DNA of 64,000 bases from Micromonospora cabrerizensis (GTDB lineage Bacteria > Actinomycetota > Actinomycetes > Mycobacteriales > Micromonosporaceae): assembly GCF_022230955.1 (NCBI RefSeq), contig NZ_JAKKFI010000084.1:124001-188000 (forward strand). Direction: 5' to 3'. The number at the start of each line of letters is the position of its first letter. The first letter of the stretch is position 1. A model generated the notes under the pieces. The model made no database searches, was not told where the DNA came from, and worked only from the letters and a program-made list of their open reading frames with translations. Shown in pieces: positions 25,032 to 32,786 of the stretch. Made by a program: the position numbers and the translations under genes.

Positions 25032-26441
25032 ATGTCGGGCGTGCCTCCCCACCTCGCGCGCTGGACCGGCCTGGCCGGCTCGATGCTGCTCGCGCTGTCC
25101 GCGTTCCTCGGCGGCGCGTTTCCCAGCGGTCCCCTGCGCAGCACCCCGGTCAGCATCTGGCAGGGCGACAACGGCCCGCTGATCCTGGCCGCCTGGGCGG
25201 TCGGCACCGGCCTGATGGCGTACGCCTGGTGGGTGCTGCGCGACGGCGGCCCGTCGACTCGGTGGGCACTGGTCACCGTGGGGCTGTGGCTGCTGCCGCT
25301 GCTGGTCGCGCCGCCCTTCGGCAGCCGTGACGTGTACGCGTACGCGTGCCAGGGCGCCAGCTTCGCCGGTGGCATCAGCCCGTACGAGCAGGGAGTCTCC
25401 GCGCTGCCCTGCCCCTGGCTGGACTCGGTCTCGTACATCTGGCGGGACACCCCCGCGCCGTACGGGCCGCTCTTCGTGCTCGTCGCGGGCGCGGTCGTCA
25501 AGGTCGCCGGCTCCCTGACCGCCAGCATCGTGCTGTTCCGGGCGCTGGCGCTGGTCGGGGTGGTGGTGAGCGCGTGGGCGCTGCCGGTGCTGGCACGCCG
25601 GGCCGGGGTGCCGGCCAAGCGGGCCGTGTGGCTGGCGCTGGGCTCCCCGCTGGTCGCCGCGCACCTGATCGGTGGCCCACACAACGACATACTGATGCTC
25701 GCCGCCCTGGTCGGTGGGCTGGCCGTGGTGGCCGCACACCCGCGTCGGCGCGACATGCTGCTGGTCGGCGGGTTGCTCCTCGGCCTCGCCGTGGCGATCA
25801 AGGTCACCGCCGTCGTGGTGGTCCCGTTCGCCGCGCTCGCCGCCACCGCCGGGCCGTACCGGCTCCGAACGCTGATCCGCGACGGCGGCTGGGTGGTCGG
25901 CGGCGCGGTCGCCGCCGTGGTGGGAGTGACCATCGCCGGCGGGCTGGACTTCGGCTGGGCCGGCGGGCTGTCCCAGGGCGGCGCCGCCATCGCCTGGACG
26001 TCCCCGCCGACCGCCGTCGGTCAGACCGTCGGCTACATCGCCGCGCTGTTCGGCGCTCACATCGACGCGTTGCCGGTGACCCGCGGCATAGCCGTGGTGG
26101 TCCTGGCCGGCCTCCTCGTCTGGCTCTGGTGGCGGGCCCGCACCCGCGACCCGCTCTACTACGCCGGCCTCGCGCTCGCCGTCACCGTCGCGCTCTCTCC
26201 CGTGGTCCACCCCTGGTACTGGACGTGGCCGTTGTTCGTGCTGGCCGCCACCGCACGGCGTACCGGCTGGTTCACCGTGATCGCCCTGGTCGCGTCGTTC
26301 CTGGTGCTGCCGGACGGCACCGGGCTGCCCCGGTTCACCAAGACGGTCGGGGCGCCCCTGATGACGCTGTTGGTGATCGTGGTGGTCGTCCGGTTGGTAC
26401 GGTCGGCTCGGGCGGCCCGTCAACCGGTCGCCGCCGACTGA
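25032..26441 (+). CDS. MptB-like polyprenol-phosphomannose alpha-1,6-mannosyltransferase, copy 1
   Basis: This 469-residue GT-C protein has about twelve membrane segments. The MptA/MptB family blocks are GSRDVYAYACQGASFAGGISPYEQGV (first loop with the acidic RD motif), YIWRDTPAPYGPLFVL and GGPHNDILM. These enzymes extend the mannan core of lipomannan using C50 polyprenyl-phosphate-mannose. It starts 39 bases after the preceding membrane gene and 15 bases before a paralogue. ATG 25032 is used; GTG 25041 is possible. The exact product in this organism is not determinable. Confidence 0.82.
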   Translation: MSGVPPHLARWTGLAGSMLLALSAFLGGAFPSGPLRSTPVSIWQGDNGPLILAAWAVGTGLMAYAWWVLRDGGPSTRWALVTVGLWLLPLLVAPPFGSRDVYAYACQGASFAGGISPYEQGVSALPCPWLDSVSYIWRDTPAPYGPLFVLVAGAVVKVAGSLTASIVLFRALALVGVVVSAWALPVLARRAGVPAKRAVWLALGSPLVAAHLIGGPHNDILMLAALVGGLAVVAAHPRRRDMLLVGGLLLGLAVAIKVTAVVVVPFAALAATAGPYRLRTLIRDGGWVVGGAVAAVVGVTIAGGLDFGWAGGLSQGGAAIAWTSPPTAVGQTVGYIAALFGAHIDALPVTRGIAVVVLAGLLVWLWWRARTRDPLYYAGLALAVTVALSPVVHPWYWTWPLFVLAATARRTGWFTVIALVASFLVLPDGTGLPRFTKTVGAPLMTLLVIVVVVRLVRSARAARQPVAAD

Positions 26442-26455
26442 GGGAAGGTGCGCCG

Positions 26456-28009
26456 GTGACCGCTCCCGGCCCGCCCGGCCCGCCGCCGTCTGCCTCGCGG
26501 CCGTCTGTTCCGCGGCCGTCTGTCGCCTTGGCGGTGTCGGGTGCCCGGTACGTCGGCTTGGCCGGCGCGGTCCTGCTCACCGTGGCCGGCCACCTCGGCG
26601 GGGCGCTGCCCGACGCCCCGTTCGGCACGACACCGGCGTCGATCTGGCGAACCCCCGACGGCCCGGCCACGCTGGTCTGCTGGCTGCTCGGCACCGCGCT
26701 GCTGGTCGGTGCGTGGTGGTCGCTGCGCGGGGGAACACCGTCGACCCGGTGGGCGTACGTCACCGCCGGGCTGTGGGCGCTGCCGCTGCTCGTCGCGCCA
26801 CCGATGGGCAGCCGGGACGTCTACTCGTACGCCTGCCAGGGCTGGACGTACGCGCACGGCGTCGACCCGTACGCGGTGGGCGTGGCGGCGGCGGGCTGCC
26901 CGTGGCTGGACACGGTGGCACCCATCTGGCGGGACACGCCGGCACCGTACGGGCCGGTGTTCGTCCTGCTGGCGGCACTCGCGGTCACCCTCGGCGGCGG
27001 GCTCACCGGCACGGTGGTGCTGCTGCGGGTGATCGCCGTGGCGGGGTTGCTGCTGGCCGCGATCTGCCTGCCCGGCCTGGCCCGGGCAGCCGGCGTACCG
27101 ACCCGGCGCGCCGGGTGGCTCGTGTTGGCCGCCCCCCTGGTCGGCGTACACCTGGTGGCCGGCGCGCACAACGACGCCGTGATGCTGGGCCTGCTGCTGT
27201 GGGGGCTGCTGATCGTGGTCCGTCGACCGGGCCGACCGGCGGCGCTGCTGGTCGCCGGAGCGCTGCTCGGCCTGGCGGTGACCGTGAAGGCCAGCGCCGT
27301 GGTGGTGGTGCCCTTCGCCGCGCTGGCCGCCGTGCACGGCCGCCACACCGTACGGGCGTTGCTGCGCGACGGCGGCTGGTTGACCGTCGGGCTGCTCGCC
27401 GCGCTGCTGGTCACCTCGACGCTGTCCGGCCTCGGGTTCGGCTGGGTGGGCGGGCTGACCCACAGCGGCGACTCGGAGCAGTGGACGTCGCCACCCACCG
27501 CCGTCGGCCTGGTCGTGGACTACGCGGGCGCGCTGGTCGGCCGGGACCCGCAGGCGGTGCCGGTGGCCCGGGCAGTCGCCCTGCTGCTGCTCGCCGGGGT
27601 GCTGGTGGTGCTCTGGTGGCGGGCCTGGCAGACCCTGGGCGGGCTGAACGACGACCGGCTGCGGGTGGCACGGGTCGAGCCGGCACGTCCCTGGGTGCCT
27701 TCGGCGGCGCGGCCCCGGGTGGCACTGCACGGTGCGGCGTTGGCGCTGGTCGCCACGGTCGTCCTGTCCCCGGTCTTCCACCCCTGGTACGCGACCTGGC
27801 CCCTGGGGCTGCTCGCGCTGTCCGCTGCGAGGACGACGTGGTTCGTGCTGCCGGCAGCGGGGGCGGCCTTCCTCGCTCTGCCCGACGGCACCAACCTGGC
27901 CCGTTTCACGAAGGCCCCCGGTGCGGTGGCGATGACCGTTCTGCTCGCGTTCGTGCTCGCGTTCGTGCTGCGCCGCCGCACGCCCCCGCGTCCAGCTCGT
28001 CGATCATGA
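26456..28009 (+). CDS. MptB-like mannosyltransferase, copy 2
   Basis: This 517-residue paralogue of the previous gene is in tandem. The shared blocks GSRDVYSYACQGWTYAHGVDPYAVGV, IWRDTPAPYGPVF, GAHNDAVML and SPVFHPWYATWP align along the whole length. It has a longer Pro/Ser-rich N-terminus (TAPGPPGPPPSASRPSVPRPS) and an extra loop near residue 400 (TLGGLNDDRLRVARVEPARP). GTG 26456 follows AGGGAAGG. The last codons TCA TGA lie inside GATC hairpin element 5. Two neighbouring copies may act on different acceptors (inference). Confidence 0.82.
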   Translation: MTAPGPPGPPPSASRPSVPRPSVALAVSGARYVGLAGAVLLTVAGHLGGALPDAPFGTTPASIWRTPDGPATLVCWLLGTALLVGAWWSLRGGTPSTRWAYVTAGLWALPLLVAPPMGSRDVYSYACQGWTYAHGVDPYAVGVAAAGCPWLDTVAPIWRDTPAPYGPVFVLLAALAVTLGGGLTGTVVLLRVIAVAGLLLAAICLPGLARAAGVPTRRAGWLVLAAPLVGVHLVAGAHNDAVMLGLLLWGLLIVVRRPGRPAALLVAGALLGLAVTVKASAVVVVPFAALAAVHGRHTVRALLRDGGWLTVGLLAALLVTSTLSGLGFGWVGGLTHSGDSEQWTSPPTAVGLVVDYAGALVGRDPQAVPVARAVALLLLAGVLVVLWWRAWQTLGGLNDDRLRVARVEPARPWVPSAARPRVALHGAALALVATVVLSPVFHPWYATWPLGLLALSAARTTWFVLPAAGAAFLALPDGTNLARFTKAPGAVAMTVLLAFVLAFVLRRRTPPRPARRS

Positions 28010-28057
28010 GGTTGACGGGCGACAAATCGGACGGAATGTCTGGGCAACCTCATGATC
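28002..28057. repeat. GATC-capped hairpin element 5 overlapping a stop codon
   Basis: GATCATGAGGTTG (28002-28014) pairs exactly with CAACCTCATGATC (28045-28057) across a 30-base loop. The TGA stop of the second mannosyltransferase (28007-28009) is inside the left arm. It belongs with elements 7 and 11 (GATCATG-type) and shares GATCAWGAGGTT with element 4. Confidence 0.9.
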
Positions 28058-28074
28058 GTCAAGCTTGTGCGGTC

Positions 28075-28150
28075 AAGATCGCGCTCGAACATGGTTGTAG
28101 TGGCATCCTGCGCACCGGACACCACTACATCAATGATGGAGCACGATCTT
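28075..28150. repeat. GATC-bearing long hairpin element 6
   Basis: 28075-28103 (AAGATCGCGCTCGAACATGG at the start) pairs with 28122-28150 (ending GCACGATCTT) along 29 positions with five mismatches, across an 18-base loop. It directly follows element 5 and ends five bases before the stop of the convergent membrane-protein gene. Two such structures back to back between one gene pair occur only here. Confidence 0.8.
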
Positions 28151-28155
28151 GGTGG

Positions 28156-29136
28156 TCAGGCCCGCGTGCCGCAGGTGGGGCAGGCTTCGCCGCCGCGCTT
28201 GGTGACGGGGCTTAGGCGGGCGCGAACGAGGATGGCCAGGAGCAGTACGGCAGGACCGGCGAGCGCGACGGCGACGGCGCTCGCGGCCAACTGCGTGAAG
28301 GTGACGGCGCCGTGTATCCCGGTGCCGCCGGCCAGGGCGGGCACTGCGAGGAAGCCGGCAGGGGTGAGCAGTGTGACGAGCGCCCAGCCGCCGCGGGCGT
28401 CCCCGCCCAGTGCCAGGCCCATGGCCAGCAGGGTCCCGACGACCAGCAGCAACCCACCGACGGTGGGCAGGAAACGCGCCGCGGTGGGGGCGTAGTAGCC
28501 ACCCATCGCGTCGGACCCCACCAGGAACTCCGTCGCCGCCAGCGCCAACAGTGCGGACAGCAGCGGCGCGAGGCGGACCGCCCGGGAGGGCCGGTCGGGC
28601 AGGGCGAGCCCCAGCAGGCCCAGGACCACCTGCGGCAGCAGCACGAACAGCGGTGGTCGGGGTGCGTCGAGCGCCACGGCCATCGGCAGCGGTGCCAGCG
28701 TGAGCAGGAGCGCGAGGACGATGGTCAGCCGGGCGATCCGGATCGGCGCGACGGCGATCACCACGGCCGTCAGCAGCCATGCCGCCCACGCGACGACACC
28801 GAGCGAGACGAACGGGCCGACGTGGGGTACGCCCCACTCGGTCGGCGTCGGATGCAACTCCGCTACGCCCCAGACGCCGGCGAGAGCGCTCGCGGTGACC
28901 AGGGCCAGCAGCGCCGCGAGGCGTACCCCGGGGATCAGGTCGGTGACACCCGCGGCCCGCAGCCGCTGGCGGAGGCCGCCGCGCAGCAGGTCCGCGGCGT
29001 CCGCCGGCGAGGGCCAGCGCCGGCCCGGGTCGGCGAGATCGAGGTACGTCCCGACGATCTCGGCGCCGCGGGCCCGCCGGTAGTCGGCGGGGTAGGCGTG
29101 CAGCAGTCGCAGGTAACGGCGTTCCAGGTCGTTCAT
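28156..29136 (-). CDS. Multi-pass membrane protein coupled to PadR 2
   Basis: This 326-residue protein has a soluble N-terminal stretch MNDLERRYLRLLHAYPADYRRARGAEIVGTYLDLA, about eight hydrophobic segments, and a C-terminal CPTCG. Its start overlaps the PadR stop (ATGA). It parallels the 5085-6071 protein in layout (amphipathic N-terminus, then membrane domain, PadR partner upstream), though the sequences are clearly diverged. No enzyme motif is seen. It is the probable target and partner of the PadR repressor. The function is unknown. Confidence 0.7.
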   Translation of the reverse strand: MNDLERRYLRLLHAYPADYRRARGAEIVGTYLDLADPGRRWPSPADAADLLRGGLRQRLRAAGVTDLIPGVRLAALLALVTASALAGVWGVAELHPTPTEWGVPHVGPFVSLGVVAWAAWLLTAVVIAVAPIRIARLTIVLALLLTLAPLPMAVALDAPRPPLFVLLPQVVLGLLGLALPDRPSRAVRLAPLLSALLALAATEFLVGSDAMGGYYAPTAARFLPTVGGLLLVVGTLLAMGLALGGDARGGWALVTLLTPAGFLAVPALAGGTGIHGAVTFTQLAASAVAVALAGPAVLLLAILVRARLSPVTKRGGEACPTCGTRA

Positions 29137-29498
29137 GCCAGCCCTCCGGCCGTGCGCGGGGTGATCGGGCGAGCGGCGCGAGTCCGCGCGGACAGCCGGC
29201 TGGTGGCGGCTTCGACGTTGCGCCGCAGCCGCTCGGTCTCGGCGCTCAGGGTGGCCTCGCCGCCGGGGGAGAGGCGGTAGTAGCGGCGCAGCCGGCCGTC
29301 CACCACCTCCTCGCCGTCGACCTCGACGAGGCCGGCGTCGACCAGCCGGTCGAGCGCCCCGTAGAGCGTCCCGGGGCGCAGCGACACGCGGTTGTCGGAC
29401 AGGGCGGCGACCTCGCCGATCAGCCCGTAGCCGTGCATCGGCCCGACGGCGAGCGCGGTGAGGATCAGGAAGGTGGGTTCGCGCAGCGGTGTGTCCAC
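29133..29498 (-). CDS. PadR family transcriptional regulator 2
   Basis: This 121-residue winged-helix regulator reads EPTFLILTALAVGPMHGYGLIGEVAAL...LRPGTLYGALDRLVDAGLVEVDGEE and then RLRRYYRLSPGGEATLSAETERL. The C-terminal helix is longer than in the PadR at 4759. GTG 29498 has GGAG immediately upstream with no spacing, which is too close for normal ribosome binding and suggests a leaderless mRNA. It is translationally coupled (4-base overlap) to the membrane gene. Confidence 0.9.
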   Translation of the reverse strand: MDTPLREPTFLILTALAVGPMHGYGLIGEVAALSDNRVSLRPGTLYGALDRLVDAGLVEVDGEEVVDGRLRRYYRLSPGGEATLSAETERLRRNVEAATSRLSARTRAARPITPRTAGGLA

Positions 29499-29515
29499 CT
29501 CCGCAATATATCGGA
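29499..29515 (-). promoter_or_regulatory. -10-like TCCGATATA motif directly before padR 2
   Basis: Reading toward the gene, TCCGATATA (29515-29507) ends eight bases before the GTG, exactly as TCCGATACA does before the first PadR gene. It is a good actinobacterial -10 candidate for leaderless transcription. The flanking CGCA/TGCG inverted repeat could be the PadR operator. Confidence 0.45.
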
Positions 29516-29545
29516 TGCGAAGGTATGCCGGGGGGCGTTACAAAG

Positions 29546-29587
29546 CGGCTCGGGCCGGCTCCGCCATCGCGGAACCGGCCCGAGCCG
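29546..29587 (-). terminator. glnA1 terminator hairpin
   Basis: The arms 29546-29563 and 29570-29587 pair along 18 positions with one mismatch (CGGCTCGGGCCGG with CCGGCCCGAGCCG at the base), across a 6-base loop. It begins 16 bases after the glnA1 stop and is followed on the minus strand by GCTTTGTAA. This is a convincing intrinsic terminator. Confidence 0.85.
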
Positions 29588-29603
29588 GGAGTGAAGCGGC
29601 TGC

Positions 29604-31028
29604 TCAGCAGTCGTAGTACATGGCGAACTCGTGCGGGGTCGGGCGCAGGCGCACCGGGTCGACCTCGTTGGCCCGCTTCCAGTCCACCCAGGTGGAGATC
29701 AGGTCGGGCGTGAAGACGCCACCGTCGAGCAGGTAGTCGTGGTCGGCCTCCAGCGAGTCGAGCACGGCCGGCAGTGAGCCCGGCACCTGCTTGACGTCGC
29801 CCCACTCCTCCGGCGGGAGGTCGTAGAGGTCCTTGTCGATCGGCGTCGGCGGCTCCATCTTGCTCTTGATGCCGTCCAGGCCGGCCATCATCATGGCCGA
29901 GAAGGCCAGGTAGACGTTGGCCGACGGGTCCGGGACGCGGAACTCGACGCGCTTGGCCTTTGCGTTGCTGCCGGTCACCGGGATGCGGGTGCAGGCGGAC
30001 CGGTTGCGCTGCGAGTAGACCAGGTTGACCGGCGCCTCGTAGCCCGGCACCAGGCGACGGTACGAGTTGACCGTCGGGTTGGTGAAGGCCAGCAGCGACG
30101 GCGCGTGGTGCAGCAGGCCACCGATGTACCAGCGGGCCATGTCGGACAGGCCCGCGTAGCCGGTCTCGTCGTAGAACAGCGGCTCACCGTTGAGCCAGAG
30201 GCTCTGGTGGGTGTGCATGCCGGAACCGTTGTCGCCGAACAGCGGCTTCGGCATGAAGGTCGCGGTCTTGCCGTTGGCCCAGGCCTCGTTCTTCACGATG
30301 TACTTGAAGAGCTGAAGCTGGTCACCCGCGTGCAGCAGGGTCGAGAACCGGTAGTTGATCTCGGACTGGCCGGCGGTGCCCACCTCGTGGTGCGAGCGCT
30401 CCACGTTGAAGCCGGTGTCGACGAGGCGGCGCACGATCGAGTCACGCAGGTCGGCGTAGTGGTCGACCGGCGGGACGGGGAAGTAGCCGCCCTTGTACGC
30501 GGTCTTGTAGCCGCGGTTGCCGCCCGGCTCCTCGCGGCCGGTGTTCCACGCGCCCTCGATCGAGTCGATGTAGTAGAACGACTGGTGCGCCGAGGTTTCG
30601 TGGCGGATCGAGTCGAAGATGTAGAACTCCGCCTCGGCGCCGAAGTAGGCGGTGTCGGCGATGCCGCTCGCCGCCAGGTACGCCTCGGCCTTCTTCGCCA
30701 CGTTGCGCGGGTCGCGGCTGTAGGCCTCGCGCGTGAACGGGTCGTGGATGAAGAAGTTGAGCGCGAGAGTCTTCTGTGCGCGGAACGGGTCGATGAACGC
30801 GGTGGCGACGTCCGGGAGCAGGAGCATGTCCGACTCGTGGATCGCCTGGAAACCGCGGATCGACGAACCGTCGAACGCGAGGCCGTCGGTGAAGAGGTCG
30901 TCGTTGACGGACTCGACCGGCAGGTTGAAGTGCTGCATCACGCCGGGCAGGTCGCAGAAACGAACGTCGACGAACTTCACGTCCTCGTTCTTGAGGTATC
31001 GCAGCAGTTCCTCGGGATTGGCGAACAC
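29604..31028 (-). CDS. glnA: Glutamine synthetase type I (GlnA1), adenylylatable
   Basis: This 474-residue main glutamine synthetase is a dodecameric GSI-beta. The motifs are LAFDGSSIRGF, GAEAEFYIFD (metal-binding Glu), NGSGMHTHQSLW, NRSACTRIPV and KAKRVEFRVPDPSAN. The GlnE target is the Tyr in DKDLYDLPPEE, with the usual context. GTG 31028 gives the standard MFANPEELLRYL; AGGAGG lies just upstream. A GlnR-type four-box site lies 59-96 bases before the start, and a strong hairpin terminator follows the gene. GlnE at 20358 is its modifying enzyme. Confidence 0.98.
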   Translation of the reverse strand: MFANPEELLRYLKNEDVKFVDVRFCDLPGVMQHFNLPVESVNDDLFTDGLAFDGSSIRGFQAIHESDMLLLPDVATAFIDPFRAQKTLALNFFIHDPFTREAYSRDPRNVAKKAEAYLAASGIADTAYFGAEAEFYIFDSIRHETSAHQSFYYIDSIEGAWNTGREEPGGNRGYKTAYKGGYFPVPPVDHYADLRDSIVRRLVDTGFNVERSHHEVGTAGQSEINYRFSTLLHAGDQLQLFKYIVKNEAWANGKTATFMPKPLFGDNGSGMHTHQSLWLNGEPLFYDETGYAGLSDMARWYIGGLLHHAPSLLAFTNPTVNSYRRLVPGYEAPVNLVYSQRNRSACTRIPVTGSNAKAKRVEFRVPDPSANVYLAFSAMMMAGLDGIKSKMEPPTPIDKDLYDLPPEEWGDVKQVPGSLPAVLDSLEADHDYLLDGGVFTPDLISTWVDWKRANEVDPVRLRPTPHEFAMYYDC

Positions 31029-31086
31029 ACATCCTCCTGGCACGTCCACGGGGTGGCTAGGCTTCTGGCGACGCTAGGGCCGGGGG

Positions 31087-31124
31087 GTTGCCCGGCCGTG
31101 TCTCCGTTGTTTCTGCCGTGTTAC
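31087..31124 (-). promoter_or_regulatory. GlnR-type operator, four half-boxes, before glnA1
   Basis: Reading toward glnA1 (31124 down to 31087): GTAAC-n6-GAAAC-n6-GACAC-n6-GCAAC. This fits the actinobacterial GlnR two-site pattern gTnAC-n6-GaAAC-n6-gTnAC-n6-GaAAC, with the first two boxes exact and one mismatch in each of the last two. GlnR activates glnA under nitrogen limitation. It lies 59-96 bases before the start codon, where an activator would bind. Confidence 0.8.
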
Positions 31125-31290
31125 GTCCCTCGCGGAGCGTCAGTGGCGCTCTCGTCCACGCCCTCGGCCCGCCGCGAACGTCGTACCGACTGTGCCAGTG
31201 TAATGACATCTGATGCCTTTAGCCTGAATCGGCACACAGTGGCGGTGGCACCCGGCGACCCTCGTCGCGACGCGGATACCCTTGACCGCT

Positions 31291-31689
31291 GTGACCAATC
31301 CGCACAGCCCGGCAGCCCCGGCCACCGACCCCACCTTCACCCCGCCGACCCTCGGGCGACGGTTCGGGGCGCTGATCATCGACTGGGTGCTCTGCCTGCT
31401 GGTGTCCAACATCTTCGCCGACCCCGTACGCGACGGCTGGCCGCCGGTGCTGGTGCTGGTCCTGGTGTACGGCATCTTCCTCGGCCTGTTCACCCAGACG
31501 CCGGGCATGTACGTCACGAAGGTCCGCTGCGTGAACTGGCACGACGGTGGCCGGATCGGGGTGCTCCGAGGACTGATCCGGGGCCTGTTGCTGGCCCTCG
31601 TCGTCCCTGCGCTGATCATGGATGAGCACCGTCGCGGCCTGCACGACCGGCTCGCCGACTCGGTCATCGTCGACGCCCCCCGCGGCTGA
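31291..31689 (+). CDS. RDD family membrane protein
   Basis: This 132-residue protein has an N-terminal PTLGRRFGALIIDWVLCLLV (the R-x-A-x-x-x-D of RDD domains), a second membrane segment PPVLVLVLVYGIFLGLF, TQTPGMYVTKVRCV, and a final segment ahead of DEHRRGLHDRLADSVIV. RDD proteins are small membrane proteins, some of which transport ions. It is divergent from glnA1 and shares its 262-base control region. GTG 31291 is preferred over TTG 31282. As I recall, an RDD-like gene sits beside glnA1 in mycobacteria and streptomycetes as well. Confidence 0.88.
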   Translation: MTNPHSPAAPATDPTFTPPTLGRRFGALIIDWVLCLLVSNIFADPVRDGWPPVLVLVLVYGIFLGLFTQTPGMYVTKVRCVNWHDGGRIGVLRGLIRGLLLALVVPALIMDEHRRGLHDRLADSVIVDAPRG

Positions 31690-31728
31690 ACAAACCCCGC
31701 CACGGCCGGTCCGCGCCTCCGAGTTCGG

Positions 31729-31801
31729 TCGATCATGGAGTTATGGCGCCTGGCTTGTTGCCGTACGGGCACTTTGTCACCCACCACAACTCCATGATCG
31801 A
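31729..31801. repeat. GATC-capped hairpin element 7 (GATCATG type)
   Basis: TCGATCATGGAGTT (31729-31742) pairs exactly with AACTCCATGATCGA (31788-31801). The 45-base loop is the longest in the family. It stands between convergent genes, next to an ordinary 16-bp terminator hairpin at 31839. Compared with element 11, the stem carries a G-C pair in place of an A-T pair, so both arms changed together. Confidence 0.88.
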
Positions 31802-31838
31802 CGAGGTGGGTGACGGGGCAGCGCAGTGGGACGCATGC

Positions 31839-31874
31839 GAGAAGAGCCGGACCCGTTCGGGTCCGGCTCTTCTC
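31839..31874. terminator. Perfect 16-bp bidirectional terminator hairpin
   Basis: GAGAAGAGCCGGACCC (31839-31854) pairs exactly with 31859-31874 around the loop GTTC. It lies between the convergent RDD and DUF4191 genes and can serve both. Because it stands beside GATC element 7, that element need not be the terminator of this pair. Confidence 0.85.
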
Positions 31875-31892
31875 CTGCGTACACCTCGGGGG

Positions 31893-32579
31893 TCAGCGGC
31901 CCCGCGACTGGCGGAAGGCGCCCGGCGGGCGCATGTTCTTCGGGATCGCGCCCTTGGGCATCTGCGGCCGGGCGGTGAGCGCCTTGAGTCGCTTGTCCAG
32001 CGAGTTGACGTCCTTGCCGGAGAGCGCCCGGGGCAGGCGCAGCAGCGTCGTCCGCAGCTTGCGGATCGGCAGCTCGCCCTCCTCCTGCCCGATCACGTAG
32101 TCGTGCAGGGGAGCGGAGCCGATCACCTTGGACAGCCGCCGCTTCTCCTGCCCGAGCAGGCCGCGCACCCGCTGCGGGTTGCCCTCGGCCAGCAGGATCA
32201 CGCCGGGGCGACCGATCACCAGGTGGACCATGTCCATCTGGGTGGTCGAGCTGACCGCCGGGGTCACCCGCCAGTCGCCGCGCATGTTCTCCATGATTTG
32301 CGCCGCCGCGCCGGGCTGACCCTCGGCGGCGTTCATCATCGCCTTGTTGGACCGCAGGTTGAGCACGATCAGCACCGCGAGCAGGACGAACAGGATGCCG
32401 ATCGGCAGCCAGATCCAGCTCCAGAGGATGACCGCGACCACGGTGAGGGCGAGCGGGATGAGCACCGCGGCGGCGACCAACGGCGCGAACCACCGGTCCT
32501 GCTTGGCGGTGAACTTGAACACCATCCCGATCTGCTTCAGCCGCTGGCCGAACGAGACCTTCTCCTGGGGCTTTGCCAT
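31893..32579 (-). CDS. DUF4191 family membrane protein
   Basis: This 228-residue protein has two adjacent membrane helices (APLVAAAVLIPLALTVVAVILWSWIWLPIGILFVLLAVLIVLNL) after ~30 cytoplasmic residues, then a basic soluble domain (GDWRVTPAVSSTTQMDMVHLVIGRPGVILLAEG). It is typical of actinobacterial DUF4191 and, as I recall, the counterpart of M. tuberculosis Rv2219 between lipA and glnA1. The biochemical function is unknown. ATG 32579 is the start. Confidence 0.9.
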   Translation of the reverse strand: MAKPQEKVSFGQRLKQIGMVFKFTAKQDRWFAPLVAAAVLIPLALTVVAVILWSWIWLPIGILFVLLAVLIVLNLRSNKAMMNAAEGQPGAAAQIMENMRGDWRVTPAVSSTTQMDMVHLVIGRPGVILLAEGNPQRVRGLLGQEKRRLSKVIGSAPLHDYVIGQEEGELPIRKLRTTLLRLPRALSGKDVNSLDKRLKALTARPQMPKGAIPKNMRPPGAFRQSRGR

Positions 32580-32786
32580 GACGCAGAGTCTAGTGGTCGC
32601 CGCCTGCCCCGTTGATCCGCGTCCGGGTGCCGGGGCAGCTGAGTACCTTACGTCTCCTCACCGCCGGAGGACGGACGCGTAAGGAGGGTGCCGGCCGGGA
32701 AGATGAGGCACCGTGCCCATGCCCGGGTGGGGCCTTCGCGCGAAGAGTCGTCAGCAGAAGACGACGACGCCACGAAGGAGCCCGAC

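Noticed and set aside
25346..28009. A single 887-codon open frame covering both MptB-like genes
   Set aside because: Its first third is out of frame with the first mannosyltransferase and is Arg/Gly-rich. The two real genes are 25032-26441 and 26456-28009.
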